Below, piece by piece: positions 1 through 8,620 of a stretch of DNA of 41,124 nucleotides (positions are counted from its first letter, which is position 1; the number at the start of each line of letters is the position of its first letter). Both the position numbers and the translations under genes were made by a program. Under the pieces are notes generated by a model, which was given only the letters and a program-made list of their open reading frames with translations, did no database searches and had not been told where the DNA came from. The DNA is from Candidatus Brocadia sp. (GTDB lineage Bacteria > Planctomycetota > Brocadiia > Brocadiales > Brocadiaceae): contig JABWAQ010000019.1 of NCBI GenBank assembly GCA_013360945.1, positions 1 through 41,124 of the forward strand, given 5' to 3'.

Positions 1-2
1 AA

Positions 3-134
3 TCCGTAACTCAAAAAATAAGAGAAAATACGGGTGCGGTCAATGGAGTGAATGCTTATCAGGCAAGAGAAGTGTTTCGTTTGATGAAGCAGAAAATCTG
101 CGATTTTTTGCCAGAGGGAATTTTTTTCGCTTGA
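3..134 (+). CDS. C-terminal fragment of an unidentified protein
   Basis: An open frame enters from the left edge and stops with TGA at 132-134, giving about 43 residues that end in KQKICDFLPEGIFFA. The composition looks coding, but I do not recognise the family. It could be the tail of a gene starting outside the window, possibly a mobile-element gene given the integrase and DUF2971 neighbours. A GGGTGACCCC word follows at about 152 and recurs next to an IS remnant near 27313, which hints at a recombination boundary. Confidence 0.35.
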   Translation, partial: SVTQKIRENTGAVNGVNAYQAREVFRLMKQKICDFLPEGIFFA

Positions 135-184
135 CAAAAGCCTTCTAATGGGTGACCCCTGACCCCTTCATGTCCATCTGGTTA

Positions 185-988
185 TTAGGCATATTGTTTT
201 AGAACAACATGAGATGCATTATAAATAATTCTATACAATTTAGCATGTAATTTATTTATTACAATATCCTTCACGGTTTCTTCATACATAGCGTGAAATC
301 TCTCTCCTAAAATTACACCTCTTATTATTCCTGTTATATCAATATAAATATCATGTTTTCCGTTATCTTCCCAGTTAATTAAAACAATACGATATTCGCT
401 CTCATCTTCGAAGTCTTCATATTTACGAAAATAAACGTCTTTCTTATTAATACCGATATGAGTTTTAATATTAGCTTCACAGCTTAACGACTTATCATAA
501 TTTCTTATGTTGGCTTTTGAGTTAATTTCATGTTTGCTCAAATCGTACTCAACGTAATCATGATATACAGATAGTTTTGGATACATGTTTTTTATTTCAT
601 CGAGAAACGCGCTTAAACCAAAGACTAAACAGACTCCATATTGAGCTTCTGCATACTGTGCCCATAATCTAGGTTTTGTAAATACTAACTGATAGGGATT
701 ATTAATAGTTATGTTTTTGCTCTTTACTAAGGATAATATTTTAGATTTATATAAAATAGTATCTCTCAATCTCAACATCGCTTCCAAAGCCATTTTTTCT
801 GATATGCCACCCCCTGCGGATACTCCTGTTGAGACAATCTTGTATTCATATGGGTCGTTCATATCAACAAGCGAAGAAAAACGAATTCTGTTTTTGTGAA
901 GTATACTCTCCATAGCAACATAAGGTTTAGTAAAATGAAATACTAAATCATTATCCAAAAGTTCTTTCGGAATATTCATCATGTCCAA
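185..988 (-). CDS. DUF2971 family protein
   Basis: About 265 residues with the DUF2971 layout. The N-terminus has FHFTKPYVAMESIL followed by RFSSLVDMNDPYE. The middle has PRLWAQYAEAQYGVCLVF. The C-terminal third has KYEDFEDESEYRIV and then GIIRGVILGERF. The biochemical role of this family is not established. Members are common in accessory and defence-like neighbourhoods, which fits the integrase remnant next door. The longest frame starts at TTG 988; ATG codons at 982 and 979 are equally plausible, and the GGAGG at about 1000-1004 is too distant to decide. The gene is clearly AT-rich compared with the housekeeping genes here, consistent with acquisition. Family assignment is fairly secure; function is unknown. 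Confidence 0.75.
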   Translation of the reverse strand: MDMMNIPKELLDNDLVFHFTKPYVAMESILHKNRIRFSSLVDMNDPYEYKIVSTGVSAGGGISEKMALEAMLRLRDTILYKSKILSLVKSKNITINNPYQLVFTKPRLWAQYAEAQYGVCLVFGLSAFLDEIKNMYPKLSVYHDYVEYDLSKHEINSKANIRNYDKSLSCEANIKTHIGINKKDVYFRKYEDFEDESEYRIVLINWEDNGKHDIYIDITGIIRGVILGERFHAMYEETVKDIVINKLHAKLYRIIYNASHVVLKQYA

Positions 989-1054
989 TAAAATAATATT
1001 ATCCTCCCATTTTACTTATGCCTAACATTAAGTATACAGTCTGTATAACCCGGC

Positions 1055-1632
1055 CTACAATCCATCGACGGGACTCCGGACACCGTGACCGCCTTTGTTC
1101 AAGACATGGGTGTAGATCATCGTTGTGCTGACATCTTTGTGACCAAGAAGCTCCTGTATAGTACGAATATCATAACCGGCCTCAAGCAAGTGCGTAGCAA
1201 AGGAGTGACGGAATGTGTGGCAACCAGCATGCTTGACAACTCCAGCTTTGCGGATTGCTTCCTTGACGGCCCGCTAAAGGATTGTCTCGTGGGTATGATG
1301 CCGCCCTTCTTCACCGGTCTTTGTGTTCTTCCATCGGGTTTCCTGTGGGAAGACCCATTGCCAGCGCCATTCCTTCGGTGCATTGGGATATTTGCAGTCA
1401 AGCGCACCGGGCATTTGAACACACCCCCAGCCTTCGGACAGGTCTTTCTCATGGATCGCCTTGACTTTTTCTAAGTGTTCCCGAAGCGACGCCTTGAGTG
1501 ACTCTGGCAACATCGTGATGCGATCTTTGGCACCCTTGCCGTCGCGGACAAGAATCTCGTTGCGGGAAAAGTCAATGTCCTGAACCCGCAAGCGCAGACA
1601 TTCCATCAGGCGCAGTCCAGCAGTTTCGGCTT
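1055..1632 (-). pseudogene. Integron-type (IntI-like) tyrosine recombinase, truncated and nonsense-mutated
   Basis: Reading minus, homology begins at AGLRLMECLRLRVQDIDF and continues through the IntI-type insert (WRWQWVFPQ, then HHTHETIL). A TAG near 1279 then replaces what is normally a glutamine codon. After the stop the same frame resumes as [57 protein letters not shown] and ends at 1055. The catalytic Arg, HxxR, His and Tyr are all visible, but the N-terminal core-binding domain is missing: a TAA and unrelated sequence lie upstream of about 1632. I see no attC-like cassette array beside it. This is a decayed gene unless the TAG is read through. Confidence 0.8.
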
Positions 1633-1640
1633 ATGACCCA

Positions 1641-1941
1641 ACTTAGAGACGTCTGCTGGATGATCGTCTGCACTGCCAGAATTTTTTATTATGGAGCAAG
1701 CTTGTTGCACAGGATTCTCTCCTCTGCTAACAAAGTCGAAGATTAAATGATAGAAAATGAGGGTTTCCTTAAGAGTAAGGAGTACGCGGTATTAAAGTAA
1801 AAAACGAAGAAAATTGCAAGTGATTTTTTTATTATTAAGTTTATGTCCTTTATTTTTTCAACAAAATTGAAAATCACATAAATGTCGCGCTACATGTTCC
1901 TACTCGTTCAGGCCCGGTAATAAAGTTCATTTTTTGAAAAT
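1641..1941. other. AT-rich gap without a recognisable gene
   Basis: The stretch from the broken 5' end of the integrase remnant to the terminator at 1942 contains only very short open frames. I see no tRNA, repeat pair or clear promoter. From 1992 to 2179, downstream of the peroxiredoxin gene, there is only a small AATACC/GGTATT hairpin near 2120. Confidence 0.5.
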
Positions 1942-1991
1942 AAAAAAAGCCTTACTGCAAAAATGTTTATAACATCTTCGGCAGTAAGGCT
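1942..1991 (-). terminator. Rho-independent terminator downstream of the peroxiredoxin gene
   Basis: AGCCTTACTGC at 1948-1958 pairs perfectly over 11 bp with GCAGTAAGGCT at 1981-1991. On the minus strand the stem is followed at once by a run of seven T's (plus-strand A's at 1942-1948). It lies about 190 nt beyond the peroxiredoxin stop, so it probably ends that transcript. Confidence 0.8.
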
Positions 1992-2179
1992 GTCTTTCTG
2001 CTGTTGTAGTTTCTTCCTTGAGTAGACCCAGAGACCCTTTACTTTGCATCCCCTGCTCACTCAGGGTTTGCCTTTAGCGTAATGTTTTATCAGCGCTGAT
2101 CAATTTATCCCCTCATAATACCTTTTGTGGTATTACCTTGTAAAATTTTTTTGGCAAATTTATAACACCAATATTAGCA

Positions 2180-2701
2180 TTATGCCTTGCCTAATGTCTT
2201 TTTACCAGGCTTCCATTCAACCGGGCAAAGTTCTCCTGTCTGTAATGCCTTTAATACCCTGAGAATCTCTTCGATACTTCGACCAATACCCAGGTCGTGG
2301 ACCAATTGATACCTTAATTTCCCTTCGGGATCAATAATGAATGTGCCCCTCAGGGCAATACCCTTGTCATCAAGAAGTACGCCATACTTTCTTGAAACTT
2401 CTTTTGTCATGTCACTGAGCCAGGGAAAACTGATCTTCCCGAGTTCTTTTAACCACGCCTTGTGAGAATATACACTGTCAACACTCATCCCTATTACTTG
2501 TGCATTCAATGCATCAAACTCACTGTCCCGTTTCGAAAATTCGGTAATTTCTGTAGGACAGATAAAGGTAAAGTCCAGTGGATAGAAGAAAAGAACGACC
2601 CATTTACCTCTATAGGTATCCAGACTTACATCTTGAACCTTTTCATCTACAAGACCTTGCAAGGTAAATTCAGGTGCTGTTTGTCCGACTTTTATACTCA
2701 T
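2180..2701 (-). CDS. Typical 2-Cys peroxiredoxin (AhpC/TSA family)
   Basis: A 173-residue thioredoxin-fold peroxidase that reduces hydrogen peroxide and organic peroxides. The peroxidatic cysteine is C48 in FTFICPTEI. The resolving cysteine is C159 in GELCPVEW, which marks the Prx1/AhpC subfamily. The length is slightly short of the usual 185-200 residues because the C-terminal tail after VEWKPGKKTLGKA is brief. The start is supported by AAAGGAG about 7 nt upstream. A good promoter lies at 2755-2782, and the gene appears monocistronic, ending at the terminator at 1942-1991. The electron donor (AhpF, thioredoxin or other) is not encoded nearby. Confidence 0.95.
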   Translation of the reverse strand: MSIKVGQTAPEFTLQGLVDEKVQDVSLDTYRGKWVVLFFYPLDFTFICPTEITEFSKRDSEFDALNAQVIGMSVDSVYSHKAWLKELGKISFPWLSDMTKEVSRKYGVLLDDKGIALRGTFIIDPEGKLRYQLVHDLGIGRSIEEILRVLKALQTGELCPVEWKPGKKTLGKA

Positions 2702-2754
2702 GACGCACTCCTTTCCATTAAAATGAAATCATTGTTAAATAATTATCAATGCTT

Positions 2755-2782
2755 ATTATAAAAAAAAGACAACTAAAGTCAA
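2755..2782 (-). promoter_or_regulatory. Sigma70-type promoter of the peroxiredoxin gene
   Basis: On the minus strand TTGACT (2782-2777), a 16-nt spacer and TATAAT (2760-2755) precede the gene by about 50 nt. Just downstream, around 2735-2752, is an AT-rich TTGATAATTATTTAA stretch that loosely resembles a Fur/PerR-type box. That resemblance is imperfect, so peroxide-responsive control is only a guess. Confidence 0.65.
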
Positions 2783-2806
2783 GTTATTTTTTATTTATCT
2801 CTGGAA

Positions 2807-3184
2807 TTACTTTTTTATCACAAAAAAGGTTAATGCCATTACCTGAAAGACTAATGCAAGCAACAGATACGCATGGACGTCACTGTTGCGATTGAGGTAG
2901 GCAAAAACGAGCGAGCCGAAAACAAAACATTGAATAACAGAGGCCAAAATATTTAACCACGAAACAGGCTCGTAGGTTAACGCCCGGTTTATGTTTTTTA
3001 CTTCGTTCAGGAGAGACTCAAGGATAAAATCTTTTTCCTCATATCCCTTTTCTTTTCTGGTTTTCAGAGTTAAGCACTCCCGGCACAGTAATCTTCCGCC
3101 TTCCTGATAAATGGCCTGTCCGGAGTCAACATCATGCTTCGACAGACTTCTTTTACAATTGGCACAGAGTTTGATTTCCAGCAT
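2807..3184 (-). CDS. Small zinc-ribbon membrane protein, unknown function
   Basis: 125 residues. The N-terminus carries two CxxC pairs, CANC near residue 7 and CREC near residue 34, spaced as in a treble-clef or zinc-ribbon knuckle. A charged, probably helical linker follows (ILESLLNEVKNINRAL). The C-terminal 50 residues form two hydrophobic segments (ILASVIQCFVFGSLVFAYL and YLLLALVFQVMALTFFVI), so a cytoplasmic zinc head on a hairpin membrane anchor is likely. It lies 84 nt downstream of the NtrC-type regulator with no terminator visible between, so co-transcription is possible. There is no strong Shine-Dalgarno. I do not recognise a named family. Confidence 0.7.
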   Translation of the reverse strand: MLEIKLCANCKRSLSKHDVDSGQAIYQEGGRLLCRECLTLKTRKEKGYEEKDFILESLLNEVKNINRALTYEPVSWLNILASVIQCFVFGSLVFAYLNRNSDVHAYLLLALVFQVMALTFFVIKK

Positions 3185-3268
3185 AGTTATTTGGGTATTT
3201 TACAAAGAGATAGTTCTGTGTATGTATGCGCTTTGTAATAGAGCGTCTGACCGTCCGATGCGCAAACT

Positions 3269-4627
3269 TTACTTAAGTCCATATCGATCTAACTTTCTAT
3301 AAAGGGTACGTTCGCCAATACCGAGCATCCTTGCCGCCTCTTCCCTGTTGCCGCCTACTGTGGACAATGTACTTTTAATAAGCTCCCTTTCAGCTTCTTC
3401 CACAGTCATTCCTGCCACCAAACCAGAAGAAGGAGATGCTTCACTACTGCGCTGCAGGATATGATCGGGTATGTTCTCAACATCCAGGACATTTTTTGTG
3501 CTCACCACTACCATGCTTTCGATACAATTTTTCAGTTCCCGCACGTTTCCGGGCCAGGGATATTTATACAACATCTTTCTTGCCTCGGTTGAAATATGTG
3601 ATATCTTTTTATCGTATAGATGTGAATATTCCCGGAGAAACGTATCAATGAGCAAGGCAGTGTCTTCAAGTCTCTCCCGGAGGGGTGGTAATTTAATAGA
3701 AACGACATTGAGTCTGAAATACAGGTCTTCCCGGAATTTTCCTTCTTTTATCAGCTTTTCCAAGTCCTGATTTGTGGCGGCAATCAAACGGGCATCAACT
3801 TCAATGGACTCGTTGCTACCAATACGGGTAATCACACCGTCTTCGATTACCCGTAGTAATTTCACCTGTGTGGAAAGCGGCATATCGCCAACTTCATCCA
3901 AAAACAAGGTGCTGTGGTGAGCGCACTCGAATTTCCCTTTCCGCTGATACAGTGCCCCTGTAAAAGCGCCCTTTTCATGTCCGAAGAGTTCGCTTTCAAG
4001 GAGATTTTCCGGAATGGCGGCCGAATTTAAAACGACCATAGGGTAATTCTTCCGGGGACTGTTGTTATGGATAGTTTTTGCTATGAGTTCTTTCCCTGTG
4101 CCGCTTTCACCTGTTATCAATATCGTAGCTGTCGTTCCGGAAATCTGTTTGACGACGTTTAATACCTTTTGCATTTTCGGACTATTACCAATGATCCCTG
4201 AAAGTCCGAATTTTTCGTCAAGCTGTTTATGGAGCTCTTTATTATTCCTTACAAGTCCCTGCTTCTCAACGAGTTTACTCACCTCTGCACGCAGGTGATT
4301 TATATTGATAGGCTTCAAAAGATACGTAGCTGCCCCTTTCTGCATAGCATCTACCGCGGTTTCAACCGTACCATAACCGGTGATCAAAACGACTTCGGCT
4401 TCAGGCAGTCTCTCCTTTGTCGTCTTGAGTATTTGCAGGCCATCGATGTCATGCATAATTAAATCCGTAATTACAATATCCACCTCCCCTGTTTCTATGA
4501 TTTTTAATCCTTCCCTGCCACTTGTAGCAACAAGGCATTGATATCCCACCTTCTGCAATGCCTCAGCGGTAGCGGTCGCGTGATCTTCCTTATCATCAAT
4601 AACCAGAATAACGGTATGGTCTGCCAT
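3269..4627 (-). CDS. NtrC-family sigma54-dependent response regulator
   Basis: 452 residues: receiver domain (about 1-120, phospho-acceptor D55 in TDLIM, conserved K in LLKP), AAA+ central domain (about 140-380) and Fis-type helix-turn-helix at the C-terminus (GGNREEAARMLGIGERTLYR). The Walker A motif GESGTGKE, the sigma54-contacting loop GAFTGA and the Walker B region LDEVGD are all intact. It should therefore activate sigma54 promoters after phosphorylation. It starts 3 nt after the histidine kinase stop, so the two form an operon and a cognate pair. The target regulon cannot be read from this window. Confidence 0.95.
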   Translation of the reverse strand: MADHTVILVIDDKEDHATATAEALQKVGYQCLVATSGREGLKIIETGEVDIVITDLIMHDIDGLQILKTTKERLPEAEVVLITGYGTVETAVDAMQKGAATYLLKPININHLRAEVSKLVEKQGLVRNNKELHKQLDEKFGLSGIIGNSPKMQKVLNVVKQISGTTATILITGESGTGKELIAKTIHNNSPRKNYPMVVLNSAAIPENLLESELFGHEKGAFTGALYQRKGKFECAHHSTLFLDEVGDMPLSTQVKLLRVIEDGVITRIGSNESIEVDARLIAATNQDLEKLIKEGKFREDLYFRLNVVSIKLPPLRERLEDTALLIDTFLREYSHLYDKKISHISTEARKMLYKYPWPGNVRELKNCIESMVVVSTKNVLDVENIPDHILQRSSEASPSSGLVAGMTVEEAERELIKSTLSTVGGNREEAARMLGIGERTLYRKLDRYGLK

Positions 4628-4630
4628 GGC

Positions 4631-5434
4631 TTAATAAATTCTTAAGTCTACCGGTAATTTAATAGAAAAGTTGGTGCCTTTCCCCTCTTCGCTCTGAACG
4701 GTAATAGTCCCTTTATGTTCTTCGATAATGCGTTTTGTTGTTGGAAGTCCGAGGCCTGTTCCTGTCTTTTTAGTGGAAAAATAGACTTGAAATATCTTAT
4801 CAATGATATTTTTTGGAATGCCTGCTCCAGTGTCTGTTATATCTATTTGTATAAATTTTTTATTTCTGGATGTTCGAATCATGAGTTCCCCACCATTTTC
4901 CATCACCTGTTCTGCATTGATAATAATATTCAAAATCGCCTGTTTTATGAGATTGCTATCTATGCGACAAGGAGGAAGATCGGCATCATAACTTTTTAAT
5001 ATCAATATTTTCTTCTGTTTTATTTCTGGTGTGACAAAATCAACCACCTCGTCCAAAACCTCATTAATATCATGGTCTTTCAGTTCCAGTTTCTGTCCCT
5101 TCGCAAATCTTAGGAAATCATTCAATATTTCCTCCAAACGCTGCGTCTCTTTTTGTAAAGCCTGTATCTTTGCGAATGCCTTTTTGCTGTTTCCCCCAGT
5201 CATGCCCTGAACATCTTCCATAAGGAGTTGGAGATTGATATTGAGCGTACTTAATGGATTTTTAATTTCATGGGCTAACCCCCCTGCCAGAGTACCCACA
5301 AAAGCCAATCTTTCAGAGTGCATCGCCCTTTTCTCAAGTTCCTTTGTTTTGTCGATAATCCGTCGCATAGAGAAAAATGCCACGGGAATAAAAATCACGA
5401 TAGATATTGCTGCACCAATTAAAAACGAAATCAC
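4631..5434 (-). CDS. Sensor histidine kinase (NtrB/AtoS-like), short N-terminus
   Basis: 267 residues with one N-terminal membrane segment (FLIGAAISIVIFIPVAFFS), a HisKA dimerisation helix with the H-box GLAHEIKNPLSTL (H55), and a complete HATPase_c domain (N-box NIIINAEQV, G1 DTGAGIP, G2 GTGLGLPTTKRIIEEHKG). No periplasmic or PAS sensor domain is present, so the signal is probably sensed in the membrane or by a partner. The start is GTG at 5434, forced by an in-frame TAA just upstream. The Shine-Dalgarno is weak, and the cold-shock gene's terminator ends only 13 nt before the start. Transcription therefore depends on read-through or on a promoter inside the terminator region. Confidence 0.9.
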   Translation of the reverse strand: MISFLIGAAISIVIFIPVAFFSMRRIIDKTKELEKRAMHSERLAFVGTLAGGLAHEIKNPLSTLNINLQLLMEDVQGMTGGNSKKAFAKIQALQKETQRLEEILNDFLRFAKGQKLELKDHDINEVLDEVVDFVTPEIKQKKILILKSYDADLPPCRIDSNLIKQAILNIIINAEQVMENGGELMIRTSRNKKFIQIDITDTGAGIPKNIIDKIFQVYFSTKKTGTGLGLPTTKRIIEEHKGTITVQSEEGKGTNFSIKLPVDLRIY

Positions 5435-5446
5435 ATTCTTTTAACC

Positions 5447-5491
5447 AAAAAAATGAGCCAGGAAGACGGTTGAGTTCACTTTCTTCCTGGC
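5447..5491 (-). terminator. Rho-independent terminator between csp and the histidine kinase
   Basis: GCCAGGAAGA (5457-5466) pairs perfectly with TCTTCCTGGC (5482-5491) around a 15-nt loop. On the minus strand this is followed by CA and seven T's (5453-5447). It sits 25 nt after the cold-shock stop codon and immediately before the kinase start. Confidence 0.85.
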
Positions 5492-5516
5492 CCAATGATG
5501 TTGTTTATATAATATT

Positions 5517-5723
5517 TTAGGAATTGACGCGAGTTACTTTTTGGGCTTGCAATCCTTTTGCCCCTTCAATGACATCAAACTCTACCTTTTCCCCATCTTC
5601 CAGTGTTTTAAATCCATCGCCTGCTATAGTGGAATAGTGAACAAAAACATCTCCTCCGCCGTCTTGCTCAATAAAACCAAACCCTTTTTTCGCATCAAAC
5701 CACTTCACTTTACCTATTGCCAT
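5517..5723 (-). CDS. Cold-shock domain protein (CspA family)
   Basis: 68 residues forming one OB-fold cold-shock domain that binds single-stranded RNA/DNA and melts mRNA structure. Both RNA-binding motifs are present: KGFGFIEQ (RNP1) and DVFVHYS (RNP2). The start is set by AGGAGAG about 6 nt upstream. The 230 nt between pnp and this gene hold no ORF and may include a long 5' leader, as is usual for cspA-type genes, but I could not define a thermosensor fold. It is followed by a strong terminator. Confidence 0.95.
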   Translation of the reverse strand: MAIGKVKWFDAKKGFGFIEQDGGGDVFVHYSTIAGDGFKTLEDGEKVEFDVIEGAKGLQAQKVTRVNS

Positions 5724-5954
5724 TCTATTGCTCTCCTATTGTGAATAAATACGACTTAAAACAGTTAAAGCTTTAACGTGCAACTTGTTTTTTTGTCCTT
5801 TACGCCTTCTCTTTCCTCCCTTAAAAAACTGAAAGATAAACGACAAAAGTATATAAATTTTATCTACAATACCTCCTTTTAATTAAATACTCTAAATGAC
5901 CTCTTCGTCTTCACCGAAAAACAACTTTTACATAATCCACTAGGTTTCGGCTCT

Positions 5955-8069
5955 TTACACACTGGAAGGATGTGGTTGGCCTTTTTCTTTAAGGGCGGCC
6001 TTTCTGCTTAATTTGACTCTTTTCTGGTCATCGATTCCAATAACTTTTATCATAATCTCCTGACCTACCTGTACTACATCTTCGACCTTTCCAACATAAC
6101 CATCGGATAATTCAGAAATATGCACTAGCCCGTCATGACCCGGAATGATCTCTACAAAGGCTCCGTACTCTTTTAAAGAAAGAACTTTTCCCATATAGGT
6201 CTTGCCGACCTGGACTTCTTCCGTCATACGTTCAATCCATGTTTTCGCTTTTTGCGACGATTCAGTAAGTATGGAGGAAATAATCACAGTGCCGTCATCT
6301 TCGATCTCTATCTTAGCGCCTGTCTCTTCTTGTATTTTTTTGATGTTTTTACCGCCGGGGCCGATGACCATGCCAATTTTTTCGGGATTAATTTTGATAT
6401 GAACTACTTTTGGGGCATAGACAGAAATCTCCACCCTTGGTTTTTCAATGACACGTGCGAGTTCATTAAGTATATGAAGTCTGCCTTCTTTTGCTTGCGT
6501 TAAAGCATCCCGCATAATCTTCTCTGTGATTCCGGATATTTTAATATCCATTTGGAGCGCTGTAACACCCTGCGATGTCCCGGCAACTTTAAAATCCATA
6601 TCGCCCAGGTGATCTTCCGTCCCTAAGATATCCGATAAGATACACACATGTTCCCCCTCTTTTACCAAACCCATAGCGATACCGGCAACTGGCGCATTTA
6701 TAGGAATACCGGCATCCATCATGGAGAGGCTTCCTCCACAAACCGTGGCCATCGAGGATGACCCGTTTGATTCCGTAATGTCAGAAACAACACGAATGGT
6801 ATAGGGAAAGCTGTTTAATGGTGGTAACACTGCCTCCAAAGCCCGTTCGGCTAATGCCCCATGCCCTATTTCCCGCCTGCCTGGCCCTCGCAATGGTTTT
6901 ATCTCACCAACACAGTAGGGTGGGAAATTATAGTCTAACATAAATTTTTTTGAGTATTCCTCCTCAAGGGTGTCTACTCTCTGTTCATCCATAGTTGTGC
7001 CCAGAGTTGTCACCACAATAGCCTGCGTTTCGCCGCGCGTAAACAAGGCTGAGCCATGAGTTCTTGGCAATATCCCTACCTCACAGGTAATAGGCCTTAT
7101 ATCTTTCAATCCTCGCCCATCCGGCCTCTTACCCTCCTGTACTATTTGATCGCGAACGATAATCGTTTCAATCCTTTCAAAGATTGCTTTGATCGCTTTT
7201 TTCGCAGGGGCGCCTTCTTTATCGGTACAATATTCATTAATAATCTGATCGAGTATCACATGTAATGCCTGTTTTCGTGCTTCTTTTCCCGGCGTTTGAT
7301 TTTTTTCCAATATTTCAGAGTAGTATTTTTCTTTAATTTTTTTCAGGAGCGCCATGTCGAGCTTTAAAGGCGGGACGTGCTGTTTTTCTTTTCCACATTT
7401 GACCAACAATTCCCTTTGGAGTTGTACGATTTCTTTGATAAATGTATGCCCGAACATGATGGCGTCCACCATCTGATCTTCGGGAACCTCCTTGCTGGAC
7501 GCCTCGACCATCGTGACGGCATCTTCCGTTCCGGAAACAACGAGATCCATGCTGCTCGTAGCCAGCTCAGCATGGGTTGGATTAATAACAAACTCTCCAT
7601 TGATTTGCCCAACTCTTACGGAGCCCGTGGGTCCGCAGAAAGGAATGCCTGATACGGACAAAGCCGCAGATGAACCGATCATGGCAAGAATATCGGGGTC
7701 GTTTTCTTTATCTGCCGAAAGAACCATGGACATAATCTGAACTTCTCGAAGGTATGTTTCCGGAAAAAGGGGTCTGATGGGGCGATCTATTAACCGCATG
7801 GTTAATATTTCTTTAAAGGTAGGCCTTCCCTCTCTTTTAAAGAAACCGCCGGGGAATTTGCCGGCTGCATATGTTTTTTCTCTATAATCAACAGTGAGAG
7901 GGAAAAAATCCGCTTCTTCGTTTTCTTCTGGTGCAGATACCGCCGCAGCCAATACCATCGTATCTCCATACCGGACTAATGCTGCACCATCAGCCTGTTT
8001 TGCAATTTTGCCTGTTTCTATACTGAGAATTTTTTTGCCGATCAATCTCTCTACTTTACAATACGCCAT
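5955..8069 (-). CDS. pnp: Polyribonucleotide nucleotidyltransferase (PNPase)
   Basis: 704 residues, full length for bacterial PNPase, which degrades RNA 3'-5' phosphorolytically. Order: first RNase PH-like domain (about 1-230, with REGRPTFKEILTMRLIDRPIRPLFP), all-helical linker, second catalytic RNase PH domain (about 310-550, with KRPDGRGLKDIRPI and the catalytic-region residues in DILGTEDHLGDMDFKVAGT), KH domain (KINPEKIGMVIGPGGKNIKKI) and C-terminal S1 domain (GKVLSLKEYGAFVEIIPGHD). It lies 116 nt downstream of rpsO, the common bacterial rpsO-pnp arrangement, and is preceded by AGGAGA. Confidence 0.98.
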   Translation of the reverse strand: MAYCKVERLIGKKILSIETGKIAKQADGAALVRYGDTMVLAAAVSAPEENEEADFFPLTVDYREKTYAAGKFPGGFFKREGRPTFKEILTMRLIDRPIRPLFPETYLREVQIMSMVLSADKENDPDILAMIGSSAALSVSGIPFCGPTGSVRVGQINGEFVINPTHAELATSSMDLVVSGTEDAVTMVEASSKEVPEDQMVDAIMFGHTFIKEIVQLQRELLVKCGKEKQHVPPLKLDMALLKKIKEKYYSEILEKNQTPGKEARKQALHVILDQIINEYCTDKEGAPAKKAIKAIFERIETIIVRDQIVQEGKRPDGRGLKDIRPITCEVGILPRTHGSALFTRGETQAIVVTTLGTTMDEQRVDTLEEEYSKKFMLDYNFPPYCVGEIKPLRGPGRREIGHGALAERALEAVLPPLNSFPYTIRVVSDITESNGSSSMATVCGGSLSMMDAGIPINAPVAGIAMGLVKEGEHVCILSDILGTEDHLGDMDFKVAGTSQGVTALQMDIKISGITEKIMRDALTQAKEGRLHILNELARVIEKPRVEISVYAPKVVHIKINPEKIGMVIGPGGKNIKKIQEETGAKIEIEDDGTVIISSILTESSQKAKTWIERMTEEVQVGKTYMGKVLSLKEYGAFVEIIPGHDGLVHISELSDGYVGKVEDVVQVGQEIMIKVIGIDDQKRVKLSRKAALKEKGQPHPSSV

Positions 8070-8185
8070 TTAGTCTCTCCTACCTGGTTTATTTATATCT
8101 TGTTTTTGACCAGCAAAAGATATGAATAACTTAAAATTTTTATACATTTTGAATAAGTCTATAGGTCCCTCCTAAAAACTTTGCT

Positions 8186-8452
8186 TTATTTCCTGATGCC
8201 AAGTTTATTGATAAGCTTTTTATATCTCTCGTTGTCTCTGTTTGATAGATATTTAAGCAACGCCGACCTGCGGCCTACCATTTGAAGCAGCCCCCTACGG
8301 GAGGTATGGTCTTTTTTGTGTTCCTTGAGATGATCACTGAGATGATTGATTCTTTGCGTTAACAATGCCACTTGCACCTCAGGAGAACCCGTGTCACTTT
8401 CGTGAACCCTGAGATCATTAATGATCCGCTGTTTTACTTCTTTACTTATCAT
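8186..8452 (-). CDS. rpsO: 30S ribosomal protein S15
   Basis: 88 residues, the standard length. It carries the family signature ([26 protein letters not shown], here split as [12 protein letters not shown] and [15 protein letters not shown]) and the C-terminal [17 protein letters not shown] that binds the 16S rRNA central domain. S15 is a primary assembly protein of the 30S platform. It is the first gene of an rpsO-pnp pair. AAGGA lies about 9 nt before the start. An upstream ATG two codons earlier (GATGTAATG) is out of frame. Confidence 0.98.
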   Translation of the reverse strand: MISKEVKQRIINDLRVHESDTGSPEVQVALLTQRINHLSDHLKEHKKDHTSRRGLLQMVGRRSALLKYLSNRDNERYKKLINKLGIRK

Positions 8453-8620
8453 TACATCAATTCCTTACATAAATCGACTATTAAAAAGACTTACTTATAT
8501 ACATCTTTGGATTATAATTGCATCAATATAGCAAAGCATGGCCATTGTTTGCAACAAAAAAATTTGTCAAACTATCCTTAACATCCTGTAACGATCAGGA
8601 AACGATTTGAATAATTGTTC

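Noticed and set aside
1005..1660. Integron cassette platform (attI/attC) next to the integrase remnant
   Set aside because: No R/L-box palindromes typical of attC could be found on either side.
2100..2145. AATACC/GGTATT hairpin as a second peroxiredoxin terminator
   Set aside because: Short stem and no following T-run on the minus strand; the 1942-1991 structure is far better.
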